Made by a program: the position numbers and the translations under genes. A DNA stretch of 64,000 nucleotides, taken from positions 124,001 to 188,000 of the forward strand of contig NZ_SNWA01000002.1 in the NCBI RefSeq assembly GCF_004361815.1, given 5' to 3'. This document shows, in pieces, positions 8,003 through 16,798 of the stretch; the stretch's first letter is position 1, and every line of letters starts with the position of its first letter. The stretch comes from Paraburkholderia sp. BL10I2N1. GTDB taxonomy: Bacteria; Pseudomonadota; Gammaproteobacteria; Burkholderiales; Burkholderiaceae. The notes under the pieces were generated by a model, which searched no databases, was not told where the DNA came from, and saw only the letters and a program-made list of their open reading frames with translations.

Positions 8003-9358
8003 CTATTTGCGCAGGGGTTTCAAACCTGCGCGGACCTCTTCGGCAAATAATTGCGGCTGTTCCCATGCCGCAAAGTGTCCGCCCTTATCGAGCCTGTTGT
8101 AATAGATGAGGTTGTGATACGCGCGCTCTGTCCAGCTCCGCGGGGCCTGATAGTTCTCGCGGGGAAAGACGCTCACGGCAGCCGGGACCGACACATCGGC
8201 GGCACCTATGAAGTTGAAGTGAGACTCCCAATAAAAGCGCGCCGCGGAAACCCCCGTGTTCGTCAACCAGTAGAGGGTGATGTCGTCGAGGACGTCGTTC
8301 CGTGTCAGCTCGCCTGCGGATTCTCCATTGACTGGGCGCCCGAACACGGCCGAAGTCAGTGCTGCCGCCGGCTGAACATACCCGTCACCATGATCGAGAA
8401 GCCAGCTTGCCAGTCCAACGGGCGAGTCCGCCAGTCCGTAGAGCGTTTGCGGGCGTGTCCCCATCTCCAACGCGTAGGCGCGTCGTTTCCTGGCCGCACT
8501 GCTCAGCTGCTCGTAAGCGTGCTTCTCGTCGTCCGAAAGGCCGGCTGGTACCGGATCGCCGGCTTGAAGCGCCTTGGCAATCTCGGGTGGAACAGTCGCG
8601 GGGAAGTTGACGTGAATGCCCAGCAATTCCGGCGATGCCTGCCTCGCCATCACGTTTGCCACCACGCCACCGAGATCGCCGCCTTGCGCCGCAAATTGCG
8701 CGTATCCAAGGCGCTTCATCAGCACAACCCAGGCACGTGCAGTGCGCTCCGGACCCCAGCCGGTCTCCGTAGGTTTGCCGGAAAAGCCGTAGCCCGGCAA
8801 AGATGGAATGACCAGATGAAAAGCATCCGACGCGCTCGCGCCATATGCAGTGGGATTGGTCAGCGGATCGATGATCTTGAACTGCTCGATGACCGAACCG
8901 GGCCAGCCGTGCGTGACGATGAGCGGCATCGCGTTGTCATGTTTCGAGCGAACGTGGATGAAATGAATGTCCAGCCCATCGATTTCGGTCACAAAATTCG
9001 GCAGGGAGTTGAGTTTCGCCTCGACCTTGCGCCAGTCGTAATCGGTTGCCCAATGGCGCGCGAGTTCCTGAATCATCGCGAGCGGCACGCCTTGCGAGTC
9101 ATCCGTGACCGTCTCGCGGTCAGGCCACCTCGTCGCCTTGATGCGTCTTCGCAAGTCGATGAGTTGCGCTTCAGGCACATGCACACGCAGTGGACGAATA
9201 GCGGTCGTGTCACCGCCCGTCGCCGGGGCAACTTCAGTGATCGCCTGATTCGTTTCCGCAAAAGCGAGCTGACTCAATGAGCCCGCGGCAAGGGTCGCCG
9301 CTGCCACGCCAATGAAGCGACGGCGCGACGGGGTTTGGGGAGGGATATCGTTTGGCAT
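8003..9358 (-). CDS. Tat-exported epoxide hydrolase (alpha/beta hydrolase)
   Basis: The 451-residue protein has a twin-arginine signal (SRRRFIGVAAATLAAG, residues about 11-26) and cleavage near AFAETN, so it should be exported folded. The mature part starts with an epoxide-hydrolase N-terminal domain (RVHVPEAQLIDLRRRI, DYDWR). An alpha/beta hydrolase core follows, with HGWPGS (oxyanion hole), the nucleophile elbow GGDLGG (Asp nucleophile) and a C-terminal GGHFAAWEQP (catalytic His). These are the microsomal-type epoxide hydrolase residues. The ATG at 9358 has AGGA before it, and a TTG at 9376 is less likely. Substrate is unknown. Related annotated proteins are juvenile-hormone-hydrolase-like only by fold. 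Confidence 0.88.
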   Translation of the reverse strand: MPNDIPPQTPSRRRFIGVAAATLAAGSLSQLAFAETNQAITEVAPATGGDTTAIRPLRVHVPEAQLIDLRRRIKATRWPDRETVTDDSQGVPLAMIQELARHWATDYDWRKVEAKLNSLPNFVTEIDGLDIHFIHVRSKHDNAMPLIVTHGWPGSVIEQFKIIDPLTNPTAYGASASDAFHLVIPSLPGYGFSGKPTETGWGPERTARAWVVLMKRLGYAQFAAQGGDLGGVVANVMARQASPELLGIHVNFPATVPPEIAKALQAGDPVPAGLSDDEKHAYEQLSSAARKRRAYALEMGTRPQTLYGLADSPVGLASWLLDHGDGYVQPAAALTSAVFGRPVNGESAGELTRNDVLDDITLYWLTNTGVSAARFYWESHFNFIGAADVSVPAAVSVFPRENYQAPRSWTERAYHNLIYYNRLDKGGHFAAWEQPQLFAEEVRAGLKPLRK

Positions 9359-9839
9359 GCGAGTTCCTGATGGCAATAAGGCCAGGTTGTCGAAAGCAGC
9401 CAGGTTGCCGAAAAGATAGCAACGCCGCGTGCGGTGGAGCAGAACTGACTCCGCCGCCCTGGCAGCACGCTTGCCGAAGAAGGATTCCGGCAGCCGCGCG
9501 CAGCGTCAATCGTGGGCAATACTTGACCTCACTGGCGCGCTCGATCCAATCAATCGCCACCCAATCGCGCGAGCCATTGGAGACATCCTCGATGCAGAGC
9601 ACGCCCGGTATGCTCGTATTGGAACGCGCGAATGTATCTCGCCTGTTTCCAGGAAAGACGATTTGTGCAAGCGCGTGTATCAAACCACCCAGCAGATACA
9701 TTGCTATACAAAGAAAAACCGTGTTAGCGCATGCAGCGGATCGCCCCTCCTCGTATGGGTGCCACATCGCACTTGAGCGGATAGGCAGGTCTGACGGCAT
9801 AGAGAGTGCAGCGCGTGATACTTCGGCAATGAACTGCAT
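9359..9839. other. 480-bp intergenic stretch without a recognised gene
   Basis: Between two leftward genes (epoxide hydrolase and the outer membrane factor) I find only overlapping low-complexity open frames on both strands with no family resemblance. It should contain the epoxide hydrolase promoter on the minus strand. Nothing specific could be supported. Confidence 0.4.
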
Positions 9840-11273
9840 CTAGCCGCCACGATCATCCGAACCGGAAGCCAGAGCGGGCTCGGTCTGGCTCCATCCGCCG
9901 CCCAACGATCGATACAACGCCACGGCGGCAAGTGCATGCTCCCGCTTCGCCTGGTTCAGTTGCTCCGAATCCTGCAGATAGGCTTGCTGCGCCGTCAGAA
10001 CATCGAGGAAATCGGTTGCACCGCCTTTGTACAGCTGGTTCGCAAGCTTCAGCGACTGGTCAGAGGCCCCGAGTGCATCGGTCAAACGTTGCGTTGCTTC
10101 CGTCGTGCTGACCAGGTCGCTGCGTGTGTCCTCGACTTCCTTGAGCGCCTGAAGCATGGTCTGCTGCAGGTTCAGTTGCGATTCGAGCATCTTGCTCTCG
10201 CTTTGCTGGATCTCAGCGGTAATCCGGCCGGCGTTGAAGATCGGGCTGGTGGCGCCGAGCGCCGCGTTAAAGAGGTTGTCGGTCAACGTCGGCATGCCAA
10301 GATACGACGCCGCGAGCAGGCCGTCAGTGAGATTCAACCGGAACTTCGGATAGCGATCCGCCCGCGAGACGCCGACTTCCGCCGCCCGCTGTTCAACCGT
10401 GGCGTAGGCAGCCAGGACGTCCGGGCGGCGCAGCAACGCCTCCGATGGCAAGGTCTGCGGCGCTGTGTCTGTCGGGATGGGAATGGGGCCTGGCGTCCCC
10501 AGCAACAGCTTGTCGACCGATTCCGGCGTGCGGCCCGAATACACCGCGATCAGGCTCAACTGGTGCTGAATCGTCGACTGGGTGGGTGCGAGTCGGGCCT
10601 GCAACTCGCTCAACTGGTTTTGCGCGCGAGCCACGTCCAGCTGAGTCGACAAACCGTACTTGAGACGCTCCTGCGTGAGTTGCAAGGCACGCTGACGGAT
10701 CACGACGTTGTTCTGGAGGATCTTCAACTCCGTTTGCGCCCAGCGCAGATCGACATAGGCCGACGCCGTATTGGCCGCAAGTGCGAGCCTGAGTTCATCC
10801 GTCGTATGCTGCTGCCCTACCAGTTGTGCCTGGGATGCGAGCAGTTCCAGCCGCTCTCCGCCAAATACGTCCGGCGTCCAGCTCAGTGCGAGGCCGACTC
10901 CCGCCTGCCGGACGTACCCCAGTGGCGGCGGCGTGTTGATCTGGCTGTTCGACGCTGTGGCGGTCGCGTCGAGTTGCGGAAGAAGCGCTGCGTGCTTTTG
11001 CGTCGTGATCGACTGTGCCTGCTTGACACGTTCGACCGCGGCCTGCAGATCCAGGTTGTCGGTCAGCACCGACGCCACCAGATCACGCAGCACCGGGTCG
11101 CCGAACTGCGACCACCAGGTCGTCGCATCGACGGCATCCTTCGGTGCTTCGACGCTCCACTCCACCGGCGCGACGGTCTTGACTGTGTCCGGCAGGTTCT
11201 GGTGCGTTGCGGGTTGGACCGCACAGGCTGCCATTGAAAGGCAGGCCATGATTTCGATAATGAGCTTTTTCAT
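9840..11273 (-). CDS. Outer membrane factor lipoprotein of a tripartite efflux pump (NodT/OprM family)
   Basis: The 477-residue protein begins with a lipoprotein signal (MACLSMAAC, lipobox cysteine at about residue 17). It contains the two repeated OMF domains with long coiled-coil regions (e.g. NNVVIRQRALQLTQERLKYG and AEIQQSESKMLESQLNLQQ) and the conserved LLRRPDVLAAYATVEQ. It would form the trimeric outer-membrane and periplasmic channel that docks onto the EmrA-type adaptor. The ATG lies 8 bp after the emrB stop, so it is the last gene of the marR-emrA-emrB-OMF operon. Because emrB is interrupted upstream, its expression could be reduced by polarity. Confidence 0.9.
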   Translation of the reverse strand: MKKLIIEIMACLSMAACAVQPATHQNLPDTVKTVAPVEWSVEAPKDAVDATTWWSQFGDPVLRDLVASVLTDNLDLQAAVERVKQAQSITTQKHAALLPQLDATATASNSQINTPPPLGYVRQAGVGLALSWTPDVFGGERLELLASQAQLVGQQHTTDELRLALAANTASAYVDLRWAQTELKILQNNVVIRQRALQLTQERLKYGLSTQLDVARAQNQLSELQARLAPTQSTIQHQLSLIAVYSGRTPESVDKLLLGTPGPIPIPTDTAPQTLPSEALLRRPDVLAAYATVEQRAAEVGVSRADRYPKFRLNLTDGLLAASYLGMPTLTDNLFNAALGATSPIFNAGRITAEIQQSESKMLESQLNLQQTMLQALKEVEDTRSDLVSTTEATQRLTDALGASDQSLKLANQLYKGGATDFLDVLTAQQAYLQDSEQLNQAKREHALAAVALYRSLGGGWSQTEPALASGSDDRGG

Positions 11274-11281
11274 GATTGACC

Positions 11282-12880
11282 TCAGTGCGCATCCGGAGGA
11301 GGCGCAGCGTTAGAGATATGCTTGGCGAACGCGACACTGACGATTGCTACGAGGAAGCACAGCGACAGCACGTAGAAGGTGTCGGAATACGTCAGTACCA
11401 GCGCTTCGCGCAATACGAGCGAGTGCAGACTGGCGAGTCCCGATTGCGCCGCGTTCAGCGCATCACCGGCTACGGACTGCAGGTGCACGGTCTGGCCCGA
11501 GAGCATTGAGTCCACTTCCGGTCGCCCCACAGTGACGCTTTCATTGAGCCGCAGATAGTGAAAGTTCAACCGGTCGTTGAGCATCGTTGCGCTAACCGCG
11601 ATGCCGATCGCGCCGCCGAGATTGCGCATCAGATTGAACAGCCCGCTTGCCGACTTCAGCCGCGATCGCGGCAGCGAGCCGAGCGCCATCGTCACGATCG
11701 GCGGGATGGAGAACTGCTGGCCGATACCGCGCAACGCCTGCGGCAGCAGCTATTGCTGCCAGCCCCAGTCGTGGGTCAACGGTACATACAGATAGCAGCC
11801 GAGCCCGAAGCACACGAGACCGAACAGCAGCATCAGGCGCATGTCGACATATTTGGATACCACTCCGTAGACGACGAGCGCGAGCATCTGGAATACGCCG
11901 ACCGAGAGCAACGCCATGCCGATCTGTAGCGAGCTGAGTCCCCGCACGTCGCTCAGGAACTCCGGTGTGAGGAACACTGCAACAAAGATCCCAATGCCCG
12001 TGATAAAGGAAAGCAGACTGCCAATGCCAAAGTTCCTGACCAGCAATGCACGCAGATCGACGATGGGGTCCCTCGCCGTCAGCGCGTGCACGATGAAGAG
12101 AAACCCGCAGATCGCGGATATCCACGCACAGGCAACGATCACGTGGTCACCGAACCAGTTCTTGCGCGGCCCTTCTTCCAGCACATACTCCAGGCACCCC
12201 AGAAAGCCCGACATCAGAAGCATGCCGGGATAGTCGCCCTTCCTGAGCAGCGACAGGTCCGGCTTGTCGATATGGACATACTTCGGAACCAGCGCCGCAA
12301 CGACAACGCCAGGCACAAGGTTCAGGTAGAACAGCCAGTGCCACGACCACTGATCGGTGATCCAGCCGCCGATCACGGGGCCCAGCGTCGGCGCCAGCGA
12401 GGCGAGCGCCCCGATGGTGGTCGATGCGATCAGCCGTTGCTTGCCCGGGAAGAGCACGAATGCCGTCGTGAACACCGTCGGAATCATGGCCGCGCCCAAC
12501 GCACCCTGAAGGCCGCGAAACACGATGATCGAGTTGATGTCCCACGCCATGCCGCACAGCATGCTGGTGAGCGTGAAACCGACCGCTGACGCCACGAACA
12601 GCCAGCGCGTCGAGAACACTTTCGAGAGCCAGCCTGACATCGGGATCACGAGAATCTCCGCGATCAGGTAGGCGGTCTGGACCCACGACAGTTCGTCCTG
12701 ACTGGCGGAAAGTCCGCCGCCAATATCCTTCAGTGAGGACGCGACGATCTGGATGTCCAGTGACGCCATGAAGAACCCCAGACACATGAGCGCGAATGCA
12801 AACACGCGCTGCCGCATGGGCTGTGAAGCTGGGTCGAGAGGGAGGGAGGTCGTCATGATGTTCGCCTTGAGTGCGCTCAT
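11282..12880 (-). pseudogene. emrB: EmrB/QacA-type MFS drug transporter interrupted by an in-frame amber codon
   Basis: The intended product is a 14-TM DHA2-family proton-driven exporter. It begins MSALKANIM with ATG at 12880 overlapping the emrA stop (ATGA). Motif regions such as GGGLSASQDELSWVQTAYL and PTLGPVIGGWITDQWSWHW are intact. After DWGWQQ a TAG occurs at 11752-11750, and the same frame resumes at once with LLPQALRGIGQQFS and runs normally to APPPDAH at 11282. Without the TAG the protein would be 532 residues, the family norm. A single base change or sequencing error explains this. As written, the product stops after about 376 residues and lacks the last transmembrane helices. Confidence 0.85.
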
Positions 12881-13989
12881 TGACCGCTCGCGGTCTGCGC
12901 CGTTTTGTCGAGGTGCACCTTGACGGTTGCCGACAGGCCGGGACGCAGCACCGCTTCCATGCCGCTCGGCACATTCAGGCGGATCCGTACGGGAACGCGT
13001 TGCACGATTTTGGTGAAATTTCCCGTCGCGTTTTCCGGGGGCAGCACGCTGAAAGTCGCGCCGGTTGCGGGGGCAAGACTCTCGACATAGCCATGTACCG
13101 GTACACTCGATGCGTCGAGTTCGACATCCACCTTGTTGCCCACGCGCATCTTCTTCAACTGGTCTTCCTTGAAGTTCGCGTCCACCCACAAATCGGTAGA
13201 AGGCACCACGGTGAGGAGCGAGGCGCCGGTGTTGGCAAGCATGCCTACCCGACCGGTGCGATTGCCGATGTAGCCATCGACCGGCGAGCGGATCGTCGTG
13301 TATTCCACGTTGAGTTCAGCTACGCGCTGGGCTGCCAGTGCCGTGTTCACGCTAGCCTGCGCGTCGATAATCTGCGCGTCGAGCACCTCCAGTTCGCGCT
13401 TTGCGGCGAGTACCTGAGCATCGCTGCCCTGCACGGCTGCCTGCGCCTTCGAAAAGTCCGCGTTTGCGCGCTCGACGAGCTGATTCGACACAGCATCGTC
13501 CTTCACCAGTTCGCGATAACGGCTCTGGTCCTGCGCGGACCGCGTCAACTCTGCGGAGGACGCACGCTCTTCCGCCTCGTGCTGACTGATCACCGCGGTC
13601 TGGAGCACCCACTTCGCCTGGAGTTCCGCCACCGCCGCGCGCGCACCTTCGACTTCAGCCGTGGTCTGCGCGAGCTTTGCGTCGTAGTCGCGCGAATCGA
13701 GCCGGACCAATACCTGGCCCGCCTGAACGCGCTGGTTGTCCTGCACGAGGATGTCCGTGATGAAGCCGTCGACTTTCGGGGCCATCACCGTGACGTTTCC
13801 ACTTACATAGGCGTCGTCGGTCGATTGCTCGAAGCGCAGCACGAAATACCAGTAACCCGCTGCGGCGGCCAGCACCACCGCGACGGCGCCGACAGCCAGT
13901 TTCATCCACGGGACGCGCGGCGTCTGGGTGCTTGCTGCTGCCGGCGGCGCGGGAATGACTGAAGCGGGCGTGGAGGGAGAAGTCGTCAT
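12877..13989 (-). CDS. emrA: EmrA-type membrane fusion protein (HlyD family)
   Basis: The 370-residue adaptor has one N-terminal transmembrane helix (about residues 29-50, LAVGAVAVVLAAAAGYWYF). A biotinyl-lipoyl-like half motif follows (QSTDDAYVSGNVTVMAPKV), then a long alpha hairpin (residues about 110-230) and the second lipoyl half (TIRSPVDGYIGNR). C-terminal beta domains end in GLSATVKVHLDK. It links the inner-membrane MFS pump to the outer membrane factor in drug export. The ATG is at 13989, and the stop overlaps the emrB start. An imperfect palindrome GTGCATATACAC lies 11 bp upstream of the start and is probably the MarR operator. Confidence 0.92.
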   Translation of the reverse strand: MTTSPSTPASVIPAPPAAASTQTPRVPWMKLAVGAVAVVLAAAAGYWYFVLRFEQSTDDAYVSGNVTVMAPKVDGFITDILVQDNQRVQAGQVLVRLDSRDYDAKLAQTTAEVEGARAAVAELQAKWVLQTAVISQHEAEERASSAELTRSAQDQSRYRELVKDDAVSNQLVERANADFSKAQAAVQGSDAQVLAAKRELEVLDAQIIDAQASVNTALAAQRVAELNVEYTTIRSPVDGYIGNRTGRVGMLANTGASLLTVVPSTDLWVDANFKEDQLKKMRVGNKVDVELDASSVPVHGYVESLAPATGATFSVLPPENATGNFTKIVQRVPVRIRLNVPSGMEAVLRPGLSATVKVHLDKTAQTASGQ

Positions 13990-13999
13990 GGTTTCACCT

Positions 14000-14011
14000 G
14001 TGCATATACAC
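14000..14011. promoter_or_regulatory. Candidate MarR operator upstream of emrA
   Basis: GTGCATATACAC is a near-palindrome (10 of 12 positions symmetric) just upstream of the emrA start. A closely similar element, GTGCATACGCAC, overlaps the marR start 0.5 kb upstream. Shared sequence at the two promoters of one regulon suggests that both are bound by the local MarR protein. Inferred, not proven. Confidence 0.45.
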
Positions 14012-14061
14012 TAAAAAATGGAAGAACGGATTTGCTGCACGATCCAGCATCGAATGGTTGT

Positions 14062-14524
14062 TCAGGTTTTTGAAACGTCGCGCGTGATGCGGAACAGTTC
14101 GCGTCTAAGGTCTGCCGCCTGCTGGAGGCCAAACTTCTGTTCGAACTCGTCCTGGGCTGCGCGCCAATGCACCACGGCCTCGTGGAATTTCATACGTCCG
14201 CTACCGGTCAGAACCAGTTGCAGCCGCCGTTTGCCCGGTCCGCTCTGCCCGGTCCGCTCTGCCCGGTCCGCTCTGCCCGTCCGCGACAAAGCCGCGGCGC
14301 AACAGTGGGCTGAGTGTGCGAACCAGCGTGGTTCGGTCCATCACCATCGCGTGCGCCAGTTCAATCATCGTCAAACTGGGCTCTCGCCCCAGCGCAGCAA
14401 TGATGCTGAACTGCGTGGGCGTGACGTCGACTTCCGACAGATGCCGCTCGTAAAGCGGCGAAATGTACCGCGCAGCCTGGCGGAGAGCGAAGCAATCGTC
14501 GTGTTCGGGTGATTTGATGTGCAT
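14062..14524 (-). pseudogene. MarR-family repressor gene frameshifted by a 14-bp tandem expansion
   Basis: The protein starts MHIKSPEHDDCF (ATG 14524) and shows the MarR winged helix (TQFSIIAALGREPSLTMIEL, MDRTTLVRTLSPLLRRGFVA). Within the wing the frame is lost in three tandem copies of a 14-bp unit (14233-14274), so translation ends out of frame after about 107 residues. With a single copy the sequence reads GFVADGQSGPGKRRLQLVLT and continues in frame to RITRDVSKT at 14062, a normal MarR of about 144 residues. MarR proteins repress adjacent efflux operons until a ligand binds. The gene lies 72 bp upstream of emrA in the same direction. As written it should be inactive, unless the copy number changes. 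Confidence 0.85.
14233..14274. repeat. Three perfect tandem copies of a 14-bp unit inside marR
   Basis: The unit GCCCGGTCCGCTCT occurs at 14233-14246, 14247-14260 and 14261-14274, followed by a partial copy. One copy is all the MarR reading frame needs, so the two extra copies add 28 bp. Copy numbers of 1, 4 or 7 would keep the frame, while 2, 3 or 5 break it. Confidence 0.95.
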
Positions 14525-14530
14525 ACGCAC
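14519..14530. promoter_or_regulatory. Candidate MarR operator overlapping the marR start
   Basis: GTGCATACGCAC has perfect 4-bp arms (GTGC/GCAC) and covers the marR ATG. It matches the element upstream of emrA at 10 of 12 bases. This arrangement would allow autorepression together with control of the pump genes. Confidence 0.45.
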
Positions 14531-14664
14531 AGAATAGAGTTGCCGACACCGGCAATCAATGCTCGCCAACGCATCTATTTATAACGGCGGCGAGAAGAAT
14601 CGGGAGCCTGACGGGGCCGCGCCGGCCTCGTTGACGTCGGGACCCTGCGAGATCGGGCGAATCC

Positions 14665-15174
14665 TCAGACTTTAAGAGCGGGCGCCTTCGGCGTGTCTGT
14701 CACATCTTCAAAGAACGCCGCGGCATGCTCGACAAACACGCTCACCTTCGCCGGCAGCAGAGTTCGGGTGTTGTACGCGAGCCGGATTTCGATCGCGCCG
14801 TCGACGATTTCAAATTCATCGAGAATCGTTACGAGCCGCCCAGAGGACAGCTCTGCCTGCGCCAGCGCGGCCGGCACGACGCCGATGCCAAATCCTTCCA
14901 GCACCATTTCCTTGTTGAAAACGGCATTGTTCGAAGCGATGTCGAATTTCAGCGGAATGGCCAGTTCTTCCTCTCCCAAACCAAAGGTCAAAACGGGCTT
15001 GCGAAGTGACGGCGATATGGCCACGAACGTATGTTCCGCCAGTTCTGACGGATGTCTGGGCTGCGAACGAGCTTTCAGGTAAGCCGGGGAAGTGACGATG
15101 GCGAGGGGCATGCGTTCCAGAAGCCGTGTGACCGTCGTGTCGCTGCTCAACATGAAGGGCAGCACTACCCCTAA
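14665..15174 (-). pseudogene. 3' part of a lysR-type regulator gene split by the mobile element
   Basis: From GVVLPFMLSSDTTVTRLLER to the stop this is the effector-binding domain of a LysR-type transcriptional regulator (about 168 residues). Its N-terminal part lies at 16799-17222 on the same strand. Removing the 1,624-bp element and one CTAA copy restores a continuous frame of 310 codons, 930 bp, the usual length of the family. The open frame that extends further upstream into the element (YASYYLFGSGSSG) is not native. The target genes of this regulator are unknown. Confidence 0.88.
15171..15174. repeat. CTAA, left flank copy of the target duplication
   Basis: The four bases CTAA precede the left end of the element. 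An identical CTAA at 16799-16802 follows its right end. The intact lysR sequence needs only one copy. Confidence 0.75.
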
Positions 15175-15244
15175 GCCGGACGAGCCGGAACCAAACAGGT
15201 AGTACGATGCGTAGCCATATAGCCAGCCGATGCCGAAGTGAACC

Positions 15245-16759
15245 ATGAAGGCCGATCTGATTGAGCGTTACGCGGCGAATCTGTACGGCGTGCTGTCGTG
15301 CTTTGACCGAATCCTGATCACGGGCACGCTGCCTGGCGCGTGCTACGCAGCGGGCATGACGAGTTTTCTGAACGCCAACGGCATTCGCCTATTCGACTAC
15401 GCCAGGTTCGCCGAACCGCTGCGCGAACGCATCCGTGTGCGCGCGCAAGAGGTCTGCGCTGCCGCCGGCATCGAGATTGAGCACGTCAACAAGAGCCACA
15501 TCCGCAAGGAAGATCTGGTGGCACGCGTGCTGCAGGGGCGTGGCGATGCACCCGGGCTGGTGCACGTCATCTCGGCGATGGAGGCCTGCCCGAGCTACAA
15601 GCCGTGGCACGACAAGAGCAGCGGCAAGACCTACCTGCGCCCCGAGACGGGCAAGTGTCTGCACTACTACTTCTACTTCATCGATGACGAACTCGGGCTG
15701 TGCTACCTCAGGGTCCCGACCTGGGCACCGTTCGGCTTGCAGTTCTACTGCAATGGCCACGGCGCCGTGGCCCGTGCGCTCAAGCGCGAGGGCATCGGGT
15801 TCGTGCAGGCCGACAACGCCTTTTTGCGCATTGCCGATATGGACCGTGCACAGGCCATCGCCGACGCGCTGAGCCCCGATATGCTGCATGAGCGACTGGA
15901 CCGCTACGCGCAGTGGCTGTGCCCGGTGCTCGACGTGTTCGGCCAGACCTACCACTGGAGCCTGCGGCAGGCCGAGTATTCCACTGACCTGATGTTCCGC
16001 AGCCAACAGACGCTGGTGCCGCTGTACGACGTGCTGTCGCGTCAGGCGGTGCTGGCCGCGCACGCCGGGAAAGTAGCCGGCTTCCTGGGCAAGAAGGTCA
16101 CGCCGCAATTGGCGCAGGAGATCGGCTCGCGGCTGTCCACCCGCATCGAGGGACGCTGCATCAAGCACCATATGGGCGTTGCCAGCGTCAAGGTTTACGA
16201 CAAGTTCTCCCATGTGTTGCGGATAGAAACCACCATCAACGACGTGAGCTTCTTCAAACACCACCGCAAGGTGGAACACAGGAATGGCCAAAGCACCTAC
16301 GAACTCGCAGCGTTGAGGAAAACCATCTACAGCCTGTTCGACCTGCGCGAGATCATGCTGGGCTGCAACCAGCGCTACCTCGCGTTTTTGTCGAGTCTGG
16401 ATGACCCCAGCGCAGGTGAGCGCGACCTTCAACGTTTGAGCCAGTCCCGCGTGGGCAGTAATGAGCGCAGGGTCAAAGGACTCAACTTCTTCAACGGCGG
16501 CGAGCAAGCACTGCTGCGTGCCTTGCAGCGCGGCGAGTTCAACGTGCATGGCCTGCGCCGTGCCGATCTGGCCAGGCATGTGGACATGAGCGCCCCGGTG
16601 CTGTCCCGACAGCTCTCGCGACTGCGCACACTCGGCTTGATCAAGAAGGTGGCCCATACCTACCGCTACTACCTCACGCGTCTGGGCCGCGCCGCCATCG
16701 CTGCTGCCTGTTCTCTCACCCGTTTCAACATCGTTCCAATTCTGGCCGCAGCACACTGA
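15245..16759 (+). CDS. 504-residue protein of the lysR-interrupting element, probable novel transposase/mobility protein
   Basis: The ATG at 15245 begins MKADLIERYAANLYGVLSCFDRILITG. No DDE, serine or tyrosine recombinase signature and no clear HUH motif can be seen. The last 70 residues (432-504) form a winged-helix DNA-binding domain (LRRADLARHVDMSAPVLSRQ, LSRLRTLGLIKK), which is why such proteins tend to be annotated as MarR-like regulators. A central stretch VKVYDKFSHVLRIETT (about 314-330) recalls the Y-D-K...LR-E pattern of plasmid and phage replication initiators, but this is weak. Since it is the sole gene of an element that precisely splits lysR, it is the best candidate for the mobility enzyme. 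Similar proteins are, from memory, multicopy in environmental bacteria. Confidence 0.75.
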   Translation: MKADLIERYAANLYGVLSCFDRILITGTLPGACYAAGMTSFLNANGIRLFDYARFAEPLRERIRVRAQEVCAAAGIEIEHVNKSHIRKEDLVARVLQGRGDAPGLVHVISAMEACPSYKPWHDKSSGKTYLRPETGKCLHYYFYFIDDELGLCYLRVPTWAPFGLQFYCNGHGAVARALKREGIGFVQADNAFLRIADMDRAQAIADALSPDMLHERLDRYAQWLCPVLDVFGQTYHWSLRQAEYSTDLMFRSQQTLVPLYDVLSRQAVLAAHAGKVAGFLGKKVTPQLAQEIGSRLSTRIEGRCIKHHMGVASVKVYDKFSHVLRIETTINDVSFFKHHRKVEHRNGQSTYELAALRKTIYSLFDLREIMLGCNQRYLAFLSSLDDPSAGERDLQRLSQSRVGSNERRVKGLNFFNGGEQALLRALQRGEFNVHGLRRADLARHVDMSAPVLSRQLSRLRTLGLIKKVAHTYRYYLTRLGRAAIAAACSLTRFNIVPILAAAH

Positions 16760-16785
16760 AGTCTTCTCACAAATCGCGAAGACTT
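16759..16785. terminator. 8-bp stem hairpin at the element's right end
   Basis: AAGTCTTC (16759-16766) and GAAGACTT (16778-16785) form a perfect stem with an 11-base loop directly overlapping the end of the 504-residue gene, followed by TTAACTTTTT. It could stop transcription of the element gene or be the subterminal structure recognised during transposition, or both. Confidence 0.5.
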
Positions 16786-16798
16786 AACTTTTTAGTTA

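Larger units (their letters stand above)
15175..16798 (+). mobile_element. 1,624-bp single-gene mobile element inserted in lysR, unclassified
   Basis: The limits follow from the split lysR reading frame: left end GCCGGACGAGCC, right end ACTTTTTAGTTA, flanked by CTAA on both sides. The ends are not inverted repeats of each other. Instead each has a small palindrome near the tip: CCGG-5 bp-CCGG at 15176-15188 on the left, and AAGTCTTC-11 bp-GAAGACTT at 16759-16785 plus TAAC/GTTA at the right tip. The only gene is a 504-residue protein. Lack of terminal inverted repeats with subterminal hairpins resembles single-strand transposing elements (IS200/IS605 type). In that case the right CTAA could be part of the element rather than a duplication. 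The family is not identified. Confidence 0.8.

Noticed and set aside
8051..9280. Long plus-strand open frame opposite the epoxide hydrolase gene
   Set aside because: Composition is that of a high-GC antisense shadow (Arg/Ala/Gly-rich, no domain). The minus-strand epoxide hydrolase explains the region.
9936..11237. 433-codon plus-strand frame opposite the outer membrane factor gene
   Set aside because: Antisense shadow with leucine/arginine repeats, while the minus strand encodes a complete OMF lipoprotein.
15389..16756. 455-codon minus-strand frame within the mobile element
   Set aside because: It is antisense to the 504-residue protein, lacks any recognisable motif and has a shadow-like composition.
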